A DNA stretch of 37,447 nt from Bacteroidia bacterium. Lineage in GTDB: Bacteria; Bacteroidota; Bacteroidia; M30B66. How positions within the stretch are numbered: position 1 is the first letter of the stretch; each line of letters starts with the position of its first letter. The notes beneath the pieces are model-generated. The model did not search any database and had not been told where the DNA came from. It was given only the letters and a program-made list of their open reading frames with translations. Positions 1 to 8,469 of this stretch are shown piece by piece. The position numbers and the translations under genes were made by a program. The stretch covers positions 1 to 37,447 of the forward strand of contig JAIBAI010000030.1 in the NCBI GenBank assembly GCA_019695235.1, written 5' to 3'.

Positions 1-2
1 AT

Positions 3-1499
3 TTGCTTTTTGCATCCCAAATCAACCAATGGTTTGCTTGTAGAATTGTGTCAAGAAAAGCCGTGAACACATTTGCTAATCTGGTAACCAACGCATGGAT
101 TGGAGGTGCTGAACAGCAATCACCTGCATCTACTTTTACGGTGCTGCACAAATTTTCAGGCATTGAGCTTGCAAAGGTTGGGTTTACTGACCAGCTACTT
201 CTCGAGAAAGCTGTTGAATCAAGTGTTTCGGCGTTTGATGTGTGCAGCAGGATGTCAGCGGGAGACAGGGCGGGACTTCTCAGAAGAATTCGCAATAGTG
301 TAGAGAAGGAACGAAGTTTTTTTGAACAGCTTATTGTTGCTGAATCGGGTAAGCCTATTGCTTTTGCAATGAATGAACTTGACCGTTGCCTGCTCACAAT
401 TGAAGCGGGGGAGCGAGAATGCATGGCATTCAAAGGTGAAATGGTTCCGGCAGACATGGGGAAAGGAATCGGAAAATTTGCATTTACACAATGGTTTCCT
501 TCCGGACCCGTATTGGGCTTTACACCTTTTAATTTCCCTCTCAATCTGGCGCTACACAAGCTAGTGCCTGCCATTGCAGCAGGGTGTTCAATACTGTTGA
601 AACCTTCACCGCATAGTCCGTTGAGTTTACTCCAAATTGCACGTCTTATTAGTGATGCAGGCGCCCCACCTGGCATGGTGAATGTATTATGTTGTAACAA
701 TGATTTGGCAAATACATTAGTAAGAGACGAACGCTTCAGCACCTTTTCGTTCACAGGGAGTGCTTTGGTAGGCTGGGCTCTAAGAACTGCATCAGCTGCA
801 CGTAAGGTTATTTTAGAGCTTGGAGGAAACGCCCCGGTAATCATTGATGAAAATGCAGATCTTATTCAGGCGGCACGGCATTGTGTACTTAGTGCATTTG
901 CTTACGCGGGCCAGGTTTGTATCTCATCTCAACGTATCATCTGCCATCAGACAGTCAGCGATGTGTTTTTGCAACTTTTGATTGAAGAAACCAAAAAGAT
1001 TAAATCGGGAGACCCTTCAGACAAAGAGGTAATCAATGGCCCAATGATTGATTTACAATCTATTGAGCACCTAAAAAAAAGAATAAAGGAAGCCTTACTC
1101 AAGGGGGCCAGGCTTGAAGAAGGCGGTCAAACACATGAAGACTTGCCTCATGTGTTTGAACCAACCATTCTAAGTAATGTACCATCTGACATTGCATTGA
1201 TGCAGGAGGAGGCATTTGCCCCGGTACTTCTATTTGAAGTTGCACAAGATTTCAGCCATGCTTTGCAACTTGCCAATTCAGGCAAATACGGATTACAATG
1301 CGGTGTTTTTACTCAAAACCTAGAACACATGAAAATTGCCTTCAAAATGTTAAAGTTTGGAGGAATTATCATCAACAATACCCCGAACTTCCGGCTTGAC
1401 CACATGCCTTATGGTGGCATTCGGCAATCAGGCATAGGTCGCGAAGGTATCAGATATGCTATGGAAGAAATGTCAGAAAGCAAACTGATAGTTTTTTAA
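3..1499 (+). CDS. NAD(P)-dependent aldehyde dehydrogenase (5' end uncertain)
   Basis: ALDH superfamily enzyme that oxidises an aldehyde to the acid; probably cytoplasmic. Visible landmarks, numbered from position 3: the substrate-orienting Asn in TPFNFPLN (N177), the general-base Glu in LELGGNAP (E272), the nucleophilic Cys in GQVCISS (C306), and a C-terminal MPYGGIRQSGIGREG stretch. The full catalytic set is present. The reading frame is open to the left edge. The first about 20 residues do not look like an ALDH N-terminus, so the GTG at 63 (about 478 residues, a normal family length) is my preferred start. The C-terminal block resembles lactaldehyde, phosphonoacetaldehyde and non-phosphorylating glyceraldehyde-3-phosphate dehydrogenases more than betaine or retinal types, but the substrate cannot be read from the sequence. 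It lies 45 bp upstream of acetyl-CoA synthetase on the same strand, so a route from aldehyde to acetate to acetyl-CoA is possible (inference). Confidence 0.88.
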   Translation: MLFASQINQWFACRIVSRKAVNTFANLVTNAWIGGAEQQSPASTFTVLHKFSGIELAKVGFTDQLLLEKAVESSVSAFDVCSRMSAGDRAGLLRRIRNSVEKERSFFEQLIVAESGKPIAFAMNELDRCLLTIEAGERECMAFKGEMVPADMGKGIGKFAFTQWFPSGPVLGFTPFNFPLNLALHKLVPAIAAGCSILLKPSPHSPLSLLQIARLISDAGAPPGMVNVLCCNNDLANTLVRDERFSTFSFTGSALVGWALRTASAARKVILELGGNAPVIIDENADLIQAARHCVLSAFAYAGQVCISSQRIICHQTVSDVFLQLLIEETKKIKSGDPSDKEVINGPMIDLQSIEHLKKRIKEALLKGARLEEGGQTHEDLPHVFEPTILSNVPSDIALMQEEAFAPVLLFEVAQDFSHALQLANSGKYGLQCGVFTQNLEHMKIAFKMLKFGGIIINNTPNFRLDHMPYGGIRQSGIGREGIRYAMEEMSESKLIVF

Positions 1500-1544
1500 T
1501 GAATGTAGGCTATATTTACCTACGCATCGCTCAAACAGATTCTT

Positions 1545-3446
1545 ATGTCAGCCATCTCAATCAATACACCTGAAGAATATCAAAAGGCTTACAAAAAAAG
1601 CATTGAACAGCCTGAGCAGTTTTGGGAAGAAATTGCAAGCGAACTGCTTTGGCAAAAGCGCTGGGACAAGGTTTTGGAATGGAATTTCGCAGAGCCCTCA
1701 GTAAAGTGGTTTATTGGAGGCCGCATGAACATTACAGAAAATTGCCTTGACCGGCACCTGAGTCAAAGGGGTAATCAAACAGCAATCATCTGGGAGCCTA
1801 ATGACCCACGTGACAAAGCCCGAAAGATTACATATAGCGAGCTTTACAGCCAAGTCTGTCATTTTTCAAATGTGCTGCTTCGCAATGGAGTCAGAAAAGG
1901 AGATCGGGTTTGTATATACATGCCAATGATTCCGGAACTGACGATTGCGGTGCTTGCCTGTGCTCGTATTGGGGCAATTCATTCAGTTGTTTTTGCCGGA
2001 TTTTCCGCTCAATCGGTTGCTGACCGTATCAACGATTCACAATGTAGTCTGGTAATTACAGCCGATGGTTTGCGCCGGGGCGCCCGGCAGTCAGGTGTTA
2101 AAACAGTGGTTGACGAAGCACTTAAACAATGTCAATCAGTGCATCGGGTTATAGTATTTAATCACCTTGGATGGGAGCCCAATATGGTCAGTGGAAGAGA
2201 TGTGTGGTGGCACACTGAAATGCAACAAGTGGATGGCGACTGCAAGGCAGAAGCGATGGATGCGGAGGATATGTTGTTTATACTATATACATCCGGCTCA
2301 ACAGGCAAACCAAAAGGGGTAGTTCACACCTGTGGTGGCTACACTGTGTATATGGAATATACCTTCAGGAACGTTTTTCAATTAAGAGAAAAAGATGTTT
2401 TCTGGTGTACGGCTGATGTTGGTTGGGTTACAGGTCACTCCTATCTGGTGTATGGGCCACTGCTTGCTGGCACAACAACTGTTATGTTTGAAGGCATCCC
2501 TACCTGGCCTGACGCCGGGCGCTTCTGGCAGGTGATTGACAAGCACCAGGTGAATATTTTTTACACTGCCCCAACTGCAATTCGCTCGCTGATGGCTGCC
2601 GGAGTTGACCATGTGCTTTCAGCAAGTCTGAGTAGCTTGCGGGTGCTTGGTTCTGTTGGTGAACCCATCAATGAGGAGGCCTGGCACTGGTATAACCTGC
2701 ATGTAGGCAAAGAAAGATGCCCCATTGTGGATACCTGGTGGCAAACTGAAACCGGTGGAATTATGATTTCATCTTTGGCAGGAGTTACCGCTTCAAAACC
2801 AAGCCATGCAGGAAATCCCTTACCTGGCATCCAGCCTGTTTTGCTGAACAATCAAGGGGAAGTAATTGAAGAAAATGGCGTAGAAGGCTATCTTGCTATT
2901 CGTTTCCCATGGCCATCAATGATTCGCACAACGTATGGCGACCATGAACGGTGCAGGGTGAATTATTTTGACACCTATAAAGGCTATTATTTTACTGGCG
3001 ACGGGGCCAAAAGAGATGAACATGGCTTATACCGAATCATTGGTCGCGTTGATGATGTAATCAATGTATCCGGCCATCGCTTTGGAACTGCCGAAATTGA
3101 AAATGCTATCAATCAAAGCAAGCATGTTGTAGAAAGTGCTGTTGTCGGCTATCCACATGATATCAAAGGGCAGGGAATTTATGCCTTTGTAATATGTGAA
3201 GTTACTCCCGATAACCCTGAATTACTTAGGGAAGAAATATATGAAAGTGTAAGTCGTGAAATTGGCCGTATCGCCAAGCCAGATAAAATTCAGTTTGTCA
3301 GCGGACTTCCCAAAACAAGGTCAGGTAAGATAATGCGGAGGATTCTTCGTAAAGTAGCCGAAGGTGAATTAAGCAACCTTGGCGATACCAGTACCCTGCT
3401 CGACCCACTGGTAGTTGACCAGATTGTTGCCGAACGGATTCTTTAA
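1545..3446 (+). CDS. acs: Acetyl-CoA synthetase, AMP-forming
   Basis: Activates acetate to acetyl-AMP and then acetyl-CoA; cytoplasmic ANL-superfamily enzyme. At 633 residues it is close to the usual 640-660. Visible motifs: the P-loop YTSGSTGKPKG (residues 248-258), DTWWQTETGG (acetate/AMP pocket), YFTGDGAKRDEHGLYRIIGR (hinge region), and LPKTRSGKIMRR near the C-terminus. K595 in the last motif is the conserved catalytic lysine that is the regulatory acetylation site in characterised Acs proteins. The N-terminal ACAS_N-like part is also present (YQKAYKKSIEQPEQFWEE). The stop codon overlaps by 4 bp that of the convergent OB-fold gene. A weak promoter-like TATATTTA lies at 1511-1518, so it may be expressed with or without the upstream aldehyde dehydrogenase. 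With pckA nearby, the region supports acetate use and gluconeogenesis. Confidence 0.96.
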   Translation: MSAISINTPEEYQKAYKKSIEQPEQFWEEIASELLWQKRWDKVLEWNFAEPSVKWFIGGRMNITENCLDRHLSQRGNQTAIIWEPNDPRDKARKITYSELYSQVCHFSNVLLRNGVRKGDRVCIYMPMIPELTIAVLACARIGAIHSVVFAGFSAQSVADRINDSQCSLVITADGLRRGARQSGVKTVVDEALKQCQSVHRVIVFNHLGWEPNMVSGRDVWWHTEMQQVDGDCKAEAMDAEDMLFILYTSGSTGKPKGVVHTCGGYTVYMEYTFRNVFQLREKDVFWCTADVGWVTGHSYLVYGPLLAGTTTVMFEGIPTWPDAGRFWQVIDKHQVNIFYTAPTAIRSLMAAGVDHVLSASLSSLRVLGSVGEPINEEAWHWYNLHVGKERCPIVDTWWQTETGGIMISSLAGVTASKPSHAGNPLPGIQPVLLNNQGEVIEENGVEGYLAIRFPWPSMIRTTYGDHERCRVNYFDTYKGYYFTGDGAKRDEHGLYRIIGRVDDVINVSGHRFGTAEIENAINQSKHVVESAVVGYPHDIKGQGIYAFVICEVTPDNPELLREEIYESVSREIGRIAKPDKIQFVSGLPKTRSGKIMRRILRKVAEGELSNLGDTSTLLDPLVVDQIVAERIL

Positions 3447-3892
3447 TTTACTTTTTCAAGCGTGCTGGCATCTTTAATAAGGATGTCAACACTCACCATT
3501 TCCTCCATGAGGGTATCAGCCAAAACACCTGTGCAGATACCCTTTACACTGATTTGGTCACCTGCTTTGTACTCAGCAAGTGGGCCTGTTTGTTCTTTGT
3601 GAAAGCTTACCCGAATGGATGCATCGGGCGAATTCGGTACTTCAATGACACAAACTGTCTCCTGCCCCGGGTGCAGACTGGCAATGGTACCTGTTAATTG
3701 AACTGTTTGATTAAGCAGTTTCTTATCGCCCTGGAGATACATTGATTCAAATAAGGCAGCGGGGCTTGTTTGAAAAGCATCTTCATTGGCCGGATTTCGA
3801 TGAGGTTTGTTCCAGAAATAATAGGCACCCACCACTGCGGTGAAGGTTAAAATTACCACGATGCTTCCTAATTTAAGTTTGCTTTTTCCCAT
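3443..3892 (-). CDS. Membrane-anchored OB-fold (tRNA_anti-like) protein
   Basis: Small protein of about 149 residues with one N-terminal hydrophobic segment (KLGSIVVILTFTAVVGAYYF) after a basic start, then a beta-rich domain. The stretch VQLTGTIASLHPGQ, a middle ending in IRVSFHKEQ, and YKAGDQISVKGICTGV fit the OB-fold of Bacteroidota tRNA_anti-like proteins. Such proteins are annotated only by fold; ligand and role are unknown. The ATG at 3892 is preferred over a TTG six bases upstream. It converges on acs with a 4 bp overlap and diverges from the haem lipoprotein gene. It is probably anchored in the inner membrane with the domain in the periplasm (inference). Confidence 0.7.
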   Translation of the reverse strand: MGKSKLKLGSIVVILTFTAVVGAYYFWNKPHRNPANEDAFQTSPAALFESMYLQGDKKLLNQTVQLTGTIASLHPGQETVCVIEVPNSPDASIRVSFHKEQTGPLAEYKAGDQISVKGICTGVLADTLMEEMVSVDILIKDASTLEKVN

Positions 3893-3954
3893 TTTCAATG
3901 AACCCTTTGGGGCATTAAATGTTAGTTTACCTGATGTCGTGTAAATATAATTAG

Positions 3955-3962
3955 AATCTTTG
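3955..3962 (+). promoter_or_regulatory. Probable -7 box of the haem lipoprotein operon
   Basis: AATCTTTG differs from the Bacteroidota -7 consensus TAnnTTTG at one base and lies 7 nt before the ATG at 3970. No clear -33 element is seen. Inferred from position and consensus only. Confidence 0.35.
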
Positions 3963-3969
3963 CATCTGT

Positions 3970-4353
3970 ATGACTGAACTATTGTTACGTTTTATCATTC
4001 TTGCCGGATTGCTTTTCTTATCAGCTTGTGTTTACCAGAATGAAGATGATTTATATGGCAAAGAATCGCTCAAAGGTTGTGATACACTTGAAGTAAGTTA
4101 TGCCTCTGACATACGACCACTAATAGACATCCATTGTATTGAATGCCATGGCACTTACCCGGAGTTAGGAGCCGCTTCATTTACCAACCATATACAATTA
4201 TCACAGTACCTTGACCTGAATAAAAAGAAGTTCATTGAAAGCATAAGTCACACAGGTTATTCAAAGCTAATGCCCGATAATGCAGACAAACTTCCTGAAT
4301 GCGAGATTAGAAAAATGATTCACTGGATTGATGCAGGCTACCCCAACAATTAA
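3970..4353 (+). CDS. c-type cytochrome-like haem-binding lipoprotein
   Basis: A 127-residue lipoprotein with a signal peptide and lipobox LSAC (lipidated Cys20). It has one haem-attachment motif C56-I-E-C59-H60 and a candidate distal ligand Met101 in KLMPDN, followed by a helix ending MIHWIDAGYPNN. The pattern (SDIRPLIDIHCIECH ... LMP ... IHWIDAG) is that of the short mono-haem cytochrome c-like domains common in Bacteroidota and Planctomycetes surface or periplasmic proteins. It should be covalently haem-loaded in the periplasm and membrane-anchored, and act in electron transfer or redox sensing. Redox partners are unknown. It heads a tight three-gene cluster: the YceI-like ATG follows 7 bp after the stop. 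Confidence 0.8.
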   Translation: MTELLLRFIILAGLLFLSACVYQNEDDLYGKESLKGCDTLEVSYASDIRPLIDIHCIECHGTYPELGAASFTNHIQLSQYLDLNKKKFIESISHTGYSKLMPDNADKLPECEIRKMIHWIDAGYPNN

Positions 4354-4360
4354 ATTAAAC

Positions 4361-4915
4361 ATGAAAATACTTCTGAGCACCTCTTTCATAATATTATTGC
4401 ATTTTCTTGCCCCAGCTCAAACCATGCTGTTTACCAAGTCGGGGACTATCCAATTCTTTTCGAAGACGCCGCTTGAAAATATCGAAGCTGTTAACAAAGA
4501 GGCTTCTTCTTTTTTGAACCTTCAAAATGGGGAATTGGTATTTTCATTACTGGTAAAAAATTTCCGGTTTGAAAAGGCCCTCATGGAGGAGCATTTCAAC
4601 GAGAATTACATGGAAAGTGACAAATTTCCTAAAGCTAATTTTAAAGGAAAAATTAGCAACTTAAGCGCCATTAATTTCTCAAAAGAGGGTGTTTACCCTT
4701 GCCTGATAAATGGTAACATTGTTATACACGGAGTAAGCAAAGCAATTGATTTACCAGCAAACATTACAGTCAAACAAGGTAAAGTGATTGCTACTGCTAA
4801 GTTTCAAGTCAAACCAGCCGATTTCAACATCAGTATCCCGGCACTGGTAAAGGGTAAAATTGCTGAGCAGATTGAGGTAAATGTCAATGCTCACTACGAG
4901 CCTTATAAAAAATAA
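4361..4915 (+). CDS. YceI family periplasmic lipid-binding-like protein
   Basis: Exported protein of about 184 residues with signal peptide MKILLSTSFIILLHFLAPAQ. The YceI lipocalin-like features are recognisable: FTKSGTIQFFSKTPLENIEA at the start, LLVKNFRFEKALMEEHFNENYMES in the middle, KFPKANFKGKI, and a final alternating strand FQVKPADFNISIPALVKGKI. Characterised YceI relatives bind isoprenoid or amphipathic chains inside a beta-barrel; the ligand here is not known. The ATG at 4361 is chosen because it begins the signal peptide; the frame also has an ATG at 4328 inside the preceding gene. The next gene (DUF5777 barrel) starts 5 bp after its stop, so the three genes form one transcription unit. 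Confidence 0.85.
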   Translation: MKILLSTSFIILLHFLAPAQTMLFTKSGTIQFFSKTPLENIEAVNKEASSFLNLQNGELVFSLLVKNFRFEKALMEEHFNENYMESDKFPKANFKGKISNLSAINFSKEGVYPCLINGNIVIHGVSKAIDLPANITVKQGKVIATAKFQVKPADFNISIPALVKGKIAEQIEVNVNAHYEPYKK

Positions 4916-4920
4916 GCACT

Positions 4921-5820
4921 ATGAAATTCAGTTCATATCTCTTCACTTGCTTGCTCTCCACATCCTGCGTATTCGCTCAGACAGATGATTTAAGTACACT
5001 TCTGGAGCGGGAAAGTGAAGGTACAGACAAAAGAGAATTTACACGTGCAACATTTAAAACCACACGTATTGTAAATGGTCATTCAATTGAAAACGTCTCA
5101 GCAGGGGTGCTTGATTTTCGAATAAGCCATCATTTCGGTACCTTTGAAAGAGGGCTTTATGATATGATTGGTCTTGACAATGCTACTATACGCTTGGGGC
5201 TTGAATACGGGCTTCATGAACGTGTGATGGTAGGGCTTGGAAGAAGTACCCACGAGAAAACAATAGATGGATTTACGAAGATAAAAATCCTTCGTCAGCA
5301 GGAAGGCAAGGGAGGTATGCCAGTTTCACTAAGCTATTTGGGTTCGGCAGAGGTGAAAACTATTGCTTTTGATAAACCCTGGCAAAACAATCGCTTTACT
5401 TCGCGTTTGTATTTCACGCATCAATTACTATTGGCACGGAAGTTCAACGAGCGTATTTCGTTACAGCTAAGCCCGGGCCTGGTGCACTGGAATCTTGTTC
5501 CGGAAGCTGGCGACCCCAATGATATGTTGTCGCTCGGGGCCGGAGGCCGATTTAAGATTACCCGCCGTGTTAGCCTGAACCTTGAGTATTTTTACCAATT
5601 ACCCAAATTTAGGCAAGAGAGCACCCAGGATGCTGTAGCAATTGGGTTTGACATTGATACCGGCGGACATATTTTCCAGGTATTTATTACCAATAGTGCG
5701 GGAATTACAGAAAGGGCATTTATAACTCAAACCCTTAACAAGGTATCAAAAGGAGAATTACTTCTGGGATTTTGTATCTCAAGGGTATTTACCCTGCGTA
5801 CTCCAAAAGATTTCAGGTAA
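4921..5820 (+). CDS. DUF5777-type outer-membrane beta-barrel protein
   Basis: A 299-residue exported protein with an N-terminal signal peptide ending in CVFAQ. The mature part alternates hydrophobic and polar residues like a transmembrane beta-barrel. It contains blocks typical of DUF5777 proteins of Bacteroidota: FKTTRIVNGHSIENV, LDFRISHHFGTFERG, GLDNATIRLGLEYGLHERV and VGLGRSTHEKTIDGF. The family has no assigned activity. Its placement directly behind a haem lipoprotein and a YceI-like protein suggests an outer-membrane component of a redox or lipid-handling module (inference). It converges on pckA, with only 9 bp between the two coding ends and no obvious terminator. Confidence 0.8.
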   Translation: MKFSSYLFTCLLSTSCVFAQTDDLSTLLERESEGTDKREFTRATFKTTRIVNGHSIENVSAGVLDFRISHHFGTFERGLYDMIGLDNATIRLGLEYGLHERVMVGLGRSTHEKTIDGFTKIKILRQQEGKGGMPVSLSYLGSAEVKTIAFDKPWQNNRFTSRLYFTHQLLLARKFNERISLQLSPGLVHWNLVPEAGDPNDMLSLGAGGRFKITRRVSLNLEYFYQLPKFRQESTQDAVAIGFDIDTGGHIFQVFITNSAGITERAFITQTLNKVSKGELLLGFCISRVFTLRTPKDFR

Positions 5821-5829
5821 GTCCCGGTA

Positions 5830-7455
5830 TTAGCTCATTTTCAATGCCTCACTTGTGCGTGGGGCACCTGAAAGGATTTCATCATTTGCATTGTCGGCAT
5901 AAGGTGCGAAGTTTTTTATAAACTTCTCTGCCAGCTCTGTTGCCTTCAAATCATACGCTTCTTTATCACTCCACGCATTCCTTGGGAACAACAGCTCTGA
6001 TGGGACTCCGGGGCAGGCAACTGGCGTTTGCAAGTTAAAAAACGGCATCTGCTTGTATTCAACCTGATCGAGTTGACCTTTTAAAGCTGCACTTATCAAA
6101 GCGCGGGTATAGCTGAGTTTAATTCTGTTGCCAATACCATAAGGTCCTCCGCACCATCCGGTATTGACCAGCCATACGTTTACCCGATTGCTTTTTAGTT
6201 TTTCACCCAGAAGTTCGGCATATTTGGTGGGGTGTAAAGGTAAAAATGCTTTACCGAAACAGGCTGAGAAAGTTGCCTGTGGCTCAGTAACACCTACTTC
6301 AGTACCTGCAACCTTTGCAGTGTATCCGGAAATAAAATGATACATCGCCTGTCCGGTAGTTAAACGTGAAATAGGAGGCAATACACCAAATGCATCCGCT
6401 GTAAGGAAGAAGATATTTCTTGGTTCTCCACCAACAGATGGGCTCATGATATTGTCAATCAGATAAATCGGGTAAGCAGCACGGGTGTTCTCTGTCTTAC
6501 TGATATCTGCATAATTGATATTTCTTGTACCGGGATGATAAAATGTATTTTCAAGTAATGTTCCATACCGGATTGCATTGAAAATTTGAGGCTCTTTCTC
6601 TGCTGAAAGATCTACACATTTTGCATAGCAGCCACCTTCGAAATTAAACACCGAGCCGGATGCCCATCCATGTTCGTCGTCACCAATAAGTCTTCTTTCA
6701 GGATCAGCCGAAAGGGTTGTTTTTCCAGTTCCACTCAGACCAAAAAAGACAGCCGTGTCATCTTCTTTTCCTACATTGGCAGAACAGTGCATTGACAACA
6801 CTTTGCGCTCCTGCGGAAGTAAATAATTCAATACCGAGAAGATGCCTTTTTTTATCTCTCCGGTGTAGCCTGAGCCGCCAATCAAAATGATTTTTCGGCT
6901 AAAGCTTACGATGGTAAAATTATGTTGACGGGTGTGGTCACGCTCTGGAACAGCCCTAAAACCAGGCGCATTCACAATAAGCCACTCATGATTAAAACCG
7001 GGCAGCTCTGAAGCCTCCGGACGTAAAAACAGGTTGTGTGCAAATAAATTTGACCAGGCAAGTTCGGTAAGCACCCTGATGTTCAAACGGTAGCTGGGGT
7101 CAGCACAAGCGTAAGCATCGCGAATATACAGCTCTTTGCAGGTTCCAAGATATTCTACTACCCTTTCATAAAGCGCATCAAAATGAGCAGATTCAAAGGG
7201 CTGATTAATATCCCCCCACCACACTGTACTTTCGGTGACGGCTTCACGAACGATAAATTTATCTTTCGGTGAACGACCGGTGAATTCACCCGTATCAATT
7301 GAAAGTGCACCAGTGTCAGTGAGGGTTCCCTGACCATTCAGTATGGTTTTCTCAATTAATTCAGCAGGGGTCAAATTCCAGAAGACCTGCCCGCTTGGTT
7401 TTAAACCAATGGCAGCTAAGGAAGCGTTTTGGCTCTGGGTGGCTGAAGAATTCAT
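5830..7455 (-). CDS. pckA: Phosphoenolpyruvate carboxykinase (ATP)
   Basis: Converts oxaloacetate and ATP to PEP, CO2 and ADP (EC 4.1.1.49), the entry step of gluconeogenesis; cytoplasmic. With the ATG at 7455 it has 541 residues, matching the 530-540 of the family. Visible sites: TGRSPKDKF (R61, substrate), IGGSGYTGEIKKG (metal/substrate Lys), the kinase P-loop GLSGTGKTT (residues 239-247, K245), LIGDDEHGW (metal-binding Asp), and EPRNIFFLTADAFGVLPP. The frame extends upstream to a TTG at 7512, but that stretch contains the likely promoter (TATTTTTG at 7485-7492), so the start at 7455 is favoured. It is a single-gene unit and ends next to the convergent DUF5777 gene. Confidence 0.97.
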   Translation of the reverse strand: MNSSATQSQNASLAAIGLKPSGQVFWNLTPAELIEKTILNGQGTLTDTGALSIDTGEFTGRSPKDKFIVREAVTESTVWWGDINQPFESAHFDALYERVVEYLGTCKELYIRDAYACADPSYRLNIRVLTELAWSNLFAHNLFLRPEASELPGFNHEWLIVNAPGFRAVPERDHTRQHNFTIVSFSRKIILIGGSGYTGEIKKGIFSVLNYLLPQERKVLSMHCSANVGKEDDTAVFFGLSGTGKTTLSADPERRLIGDDEHGWASGSVFNFEGGCYAKCVDLSAEKEPQIFNAIRYGTLLENTFYHPGTRNINYADISKTENTRAAYPIYLIDNIMSPSVGGEPRNIFFLTADAFGVLPPISRLTTGQAMYHFISGYTAKVAGTEVGVTEPQATFSACFGKAFLPLHPTKYAELLGEKLKSNRVNVWLVNTGWCGGPYGIGNRIKLSYTRALISAALKGQLDQVEYKQMPFFNLQTPVACPGVPSELLFPRNAWSDKEAYDLKATELAEKFIKNFAPYADNANDEILSGAPRTSEALKMS

Positions 7456-7484
7456 AAAAGAGATATTAGCTTGATTTTGGTCTG

Positions 7485-7492
7485 CAAAAATA
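7485..7492 (-). promoter_or_regulatory. pckA promoter -7 box
   Basis: On the minus strand TATTTTTG is an exact match to TAnnTTTG. A TTG lies 17 bp further upstream (7510-7512) and could be the -33 element. Transcription would begin near 7480, leaving a leader of about 25 nt before the ATG at 7455. This supports the chosen pckA start. Confidence 0.55.
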
Positions 7493-7533
7493 ATCATTTC
7501 CCTTTGATACAAGGCTCAAAAGATATTTTTTGC

Positions 7534-8001
7534 CTACTCAGGTTTTAAATACCGGCATGGCTGGTCCTTCAGTACATTTACTTTTTGAGCCTGTCGCAAG
7601 ACCTTATTCATTGCCTCAGCAAACGCTGTAGCCTCTGTATCAGACAAACCATTTAGCCGGATGCAGTAATCTCGTTCCCCTTCTCTGCCCCATGGAACAC
7701 GAATATATGAAATCTTCTCAGCACTTTCTTTTTGCTCATGCTGCAGGAATGCCTCAAACGCTTGAGCGCCCTGTGCATCAATACCATCTCCGGGGCTATA
7801 AAACGAAACAAGGTACGCAAAGCTCAGTGTGTCTTTTACACCAACCCGAACACTAACTTTCGCTGGTGGTGTTGTAATTCGCTCTTCTTTAATCGTTAGC
7901 TGTGTGCCGGAATTCTCAGGCGCCTCTGTAGTTCTGTGAAGTGATTTGCACGAAAAAAGCATACAAGATGCCAAAAAGAAAAAAGATGTAACTGATTTCA
8001 T
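7534..8001 (-). CDS. Small lipoprotein of unknown function
   Basis: A 155-residue protein with a lipoprotein signal: a hydrophobic segment followed by lipobox MLFSC (Cys18). I do not recognise a family. The mature part starts with a polar linker, then a strand-rich section (KVSVRVGVKDTLSFAYLVSF), a helix (AQGAQAFEAFLQHE), and a second strand-helix unit (RDYCIRLNGLSDTEATAFAEAMNKVLRQAQ). The alternation hints at a small alpha/beta domain, loosely SPOR-like in layout, but the match is not good enough to name. It lies between DUF423 (72 bp upstream on the same strand) and the pckA promoter. It is a plausible real gene because of the clean signal peptide and ATG start. Confidence 0.7.
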   Translation of the reverse strand: MKSVTSFFFLASCMLFSCKSLHRTTEAPENSGTQLTIKEERITTPPAKVSVRVGVKDTLSFAYLVSFYSPGDGIDAQGAQAFEAFLQHEQKESAEKISYIRVPWGREGERDYCIRLNGLSDTEATAFAEAMNKVLRQAQKVNVLKDQPCRYLKPE

Positions 8002-8073
8002 TCGAATTGACGGGTTACTGACAAGAAAGTATCAGAATTAAGAATCAAAATACGTACCAGAAAAGCCTCCCCT

Positions 8074-8469
8074 TCATGCAGTTTTGTTGCCCTTCTCAAA
8101 ACACAAAAGCAACCATGACAACATAAGTAAAAGCCCGCCCAGAGGGGTGACCGGCCAAAGAAAACGCAACCAATCAGGAGCCCCAAAGGCACGTGAAGTG
8201 AGCAGGTATATTGAGCCGGCGAACAGTATTACCCCCCAGGCCATCAAAGTCAAGTTCCGGTTGCGAACAACATTCACTTCTTTATTACCAGGTGCGGAAA
8301 GCGTTAAAATTGCCAGTGCATGTAAAAACTGAATGAGCGCAGCTGTTTCCACCGACTTAATTTTGTCTACCGGCAATTGTTCTTTTAGCCAATGTGCGGC
8401 CAGTGCAAGAATAACAACGGCAATTCCGGCCATCCCTGCAGCTGTTTTAAATAGTATCCGACTTTGCAT
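8074..8469 (-). CDS. DUF423 family small integral membrane protein
   Basis: A 131-residue protein with about four hydrophobic segments. The family pattern is visible: an N-terminal hydrophobic helix ending in ALAAHWLK, then VETAALIQFLHALAIL, followed by two or three further membrane helices (LTLMAWGVILFAGSIYLLT; PLGGLLLMLSWLLLCF). DUF423 proteins (YgdD-like) are widespread and have no firmly assigned role. The ATG at 8469 overlaps the TGA of the upstream ridA gene (TGATG), a classical coupling arrangement. A GTG three codons earlier is the alternative. The pairing with ridA may reflect co-regulation rather than shared function. Confidence 0.85.
   Translation of the reverse strand: MQSRILFKTAAGMAGIAVVILALAAHWLKEQLPVDKIKSVETAALIQFLHALAILTLSAPGNKEVNVVRNRNLTLMAWGVILFAGSIYLLTSRAFGAPDWLRFLWPVTPLGGLLLMLSWLLLCFEKGNKTA

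Noticed and set aside
5809-5874. Inverted TTTCAGGT / ACCTGAAA pair between DUF5777 and pckA as a terminator
   Set aside because: The arms are only 8 bp and separated by about 50 bp, with no T-run; most of it lies within coding sequence.
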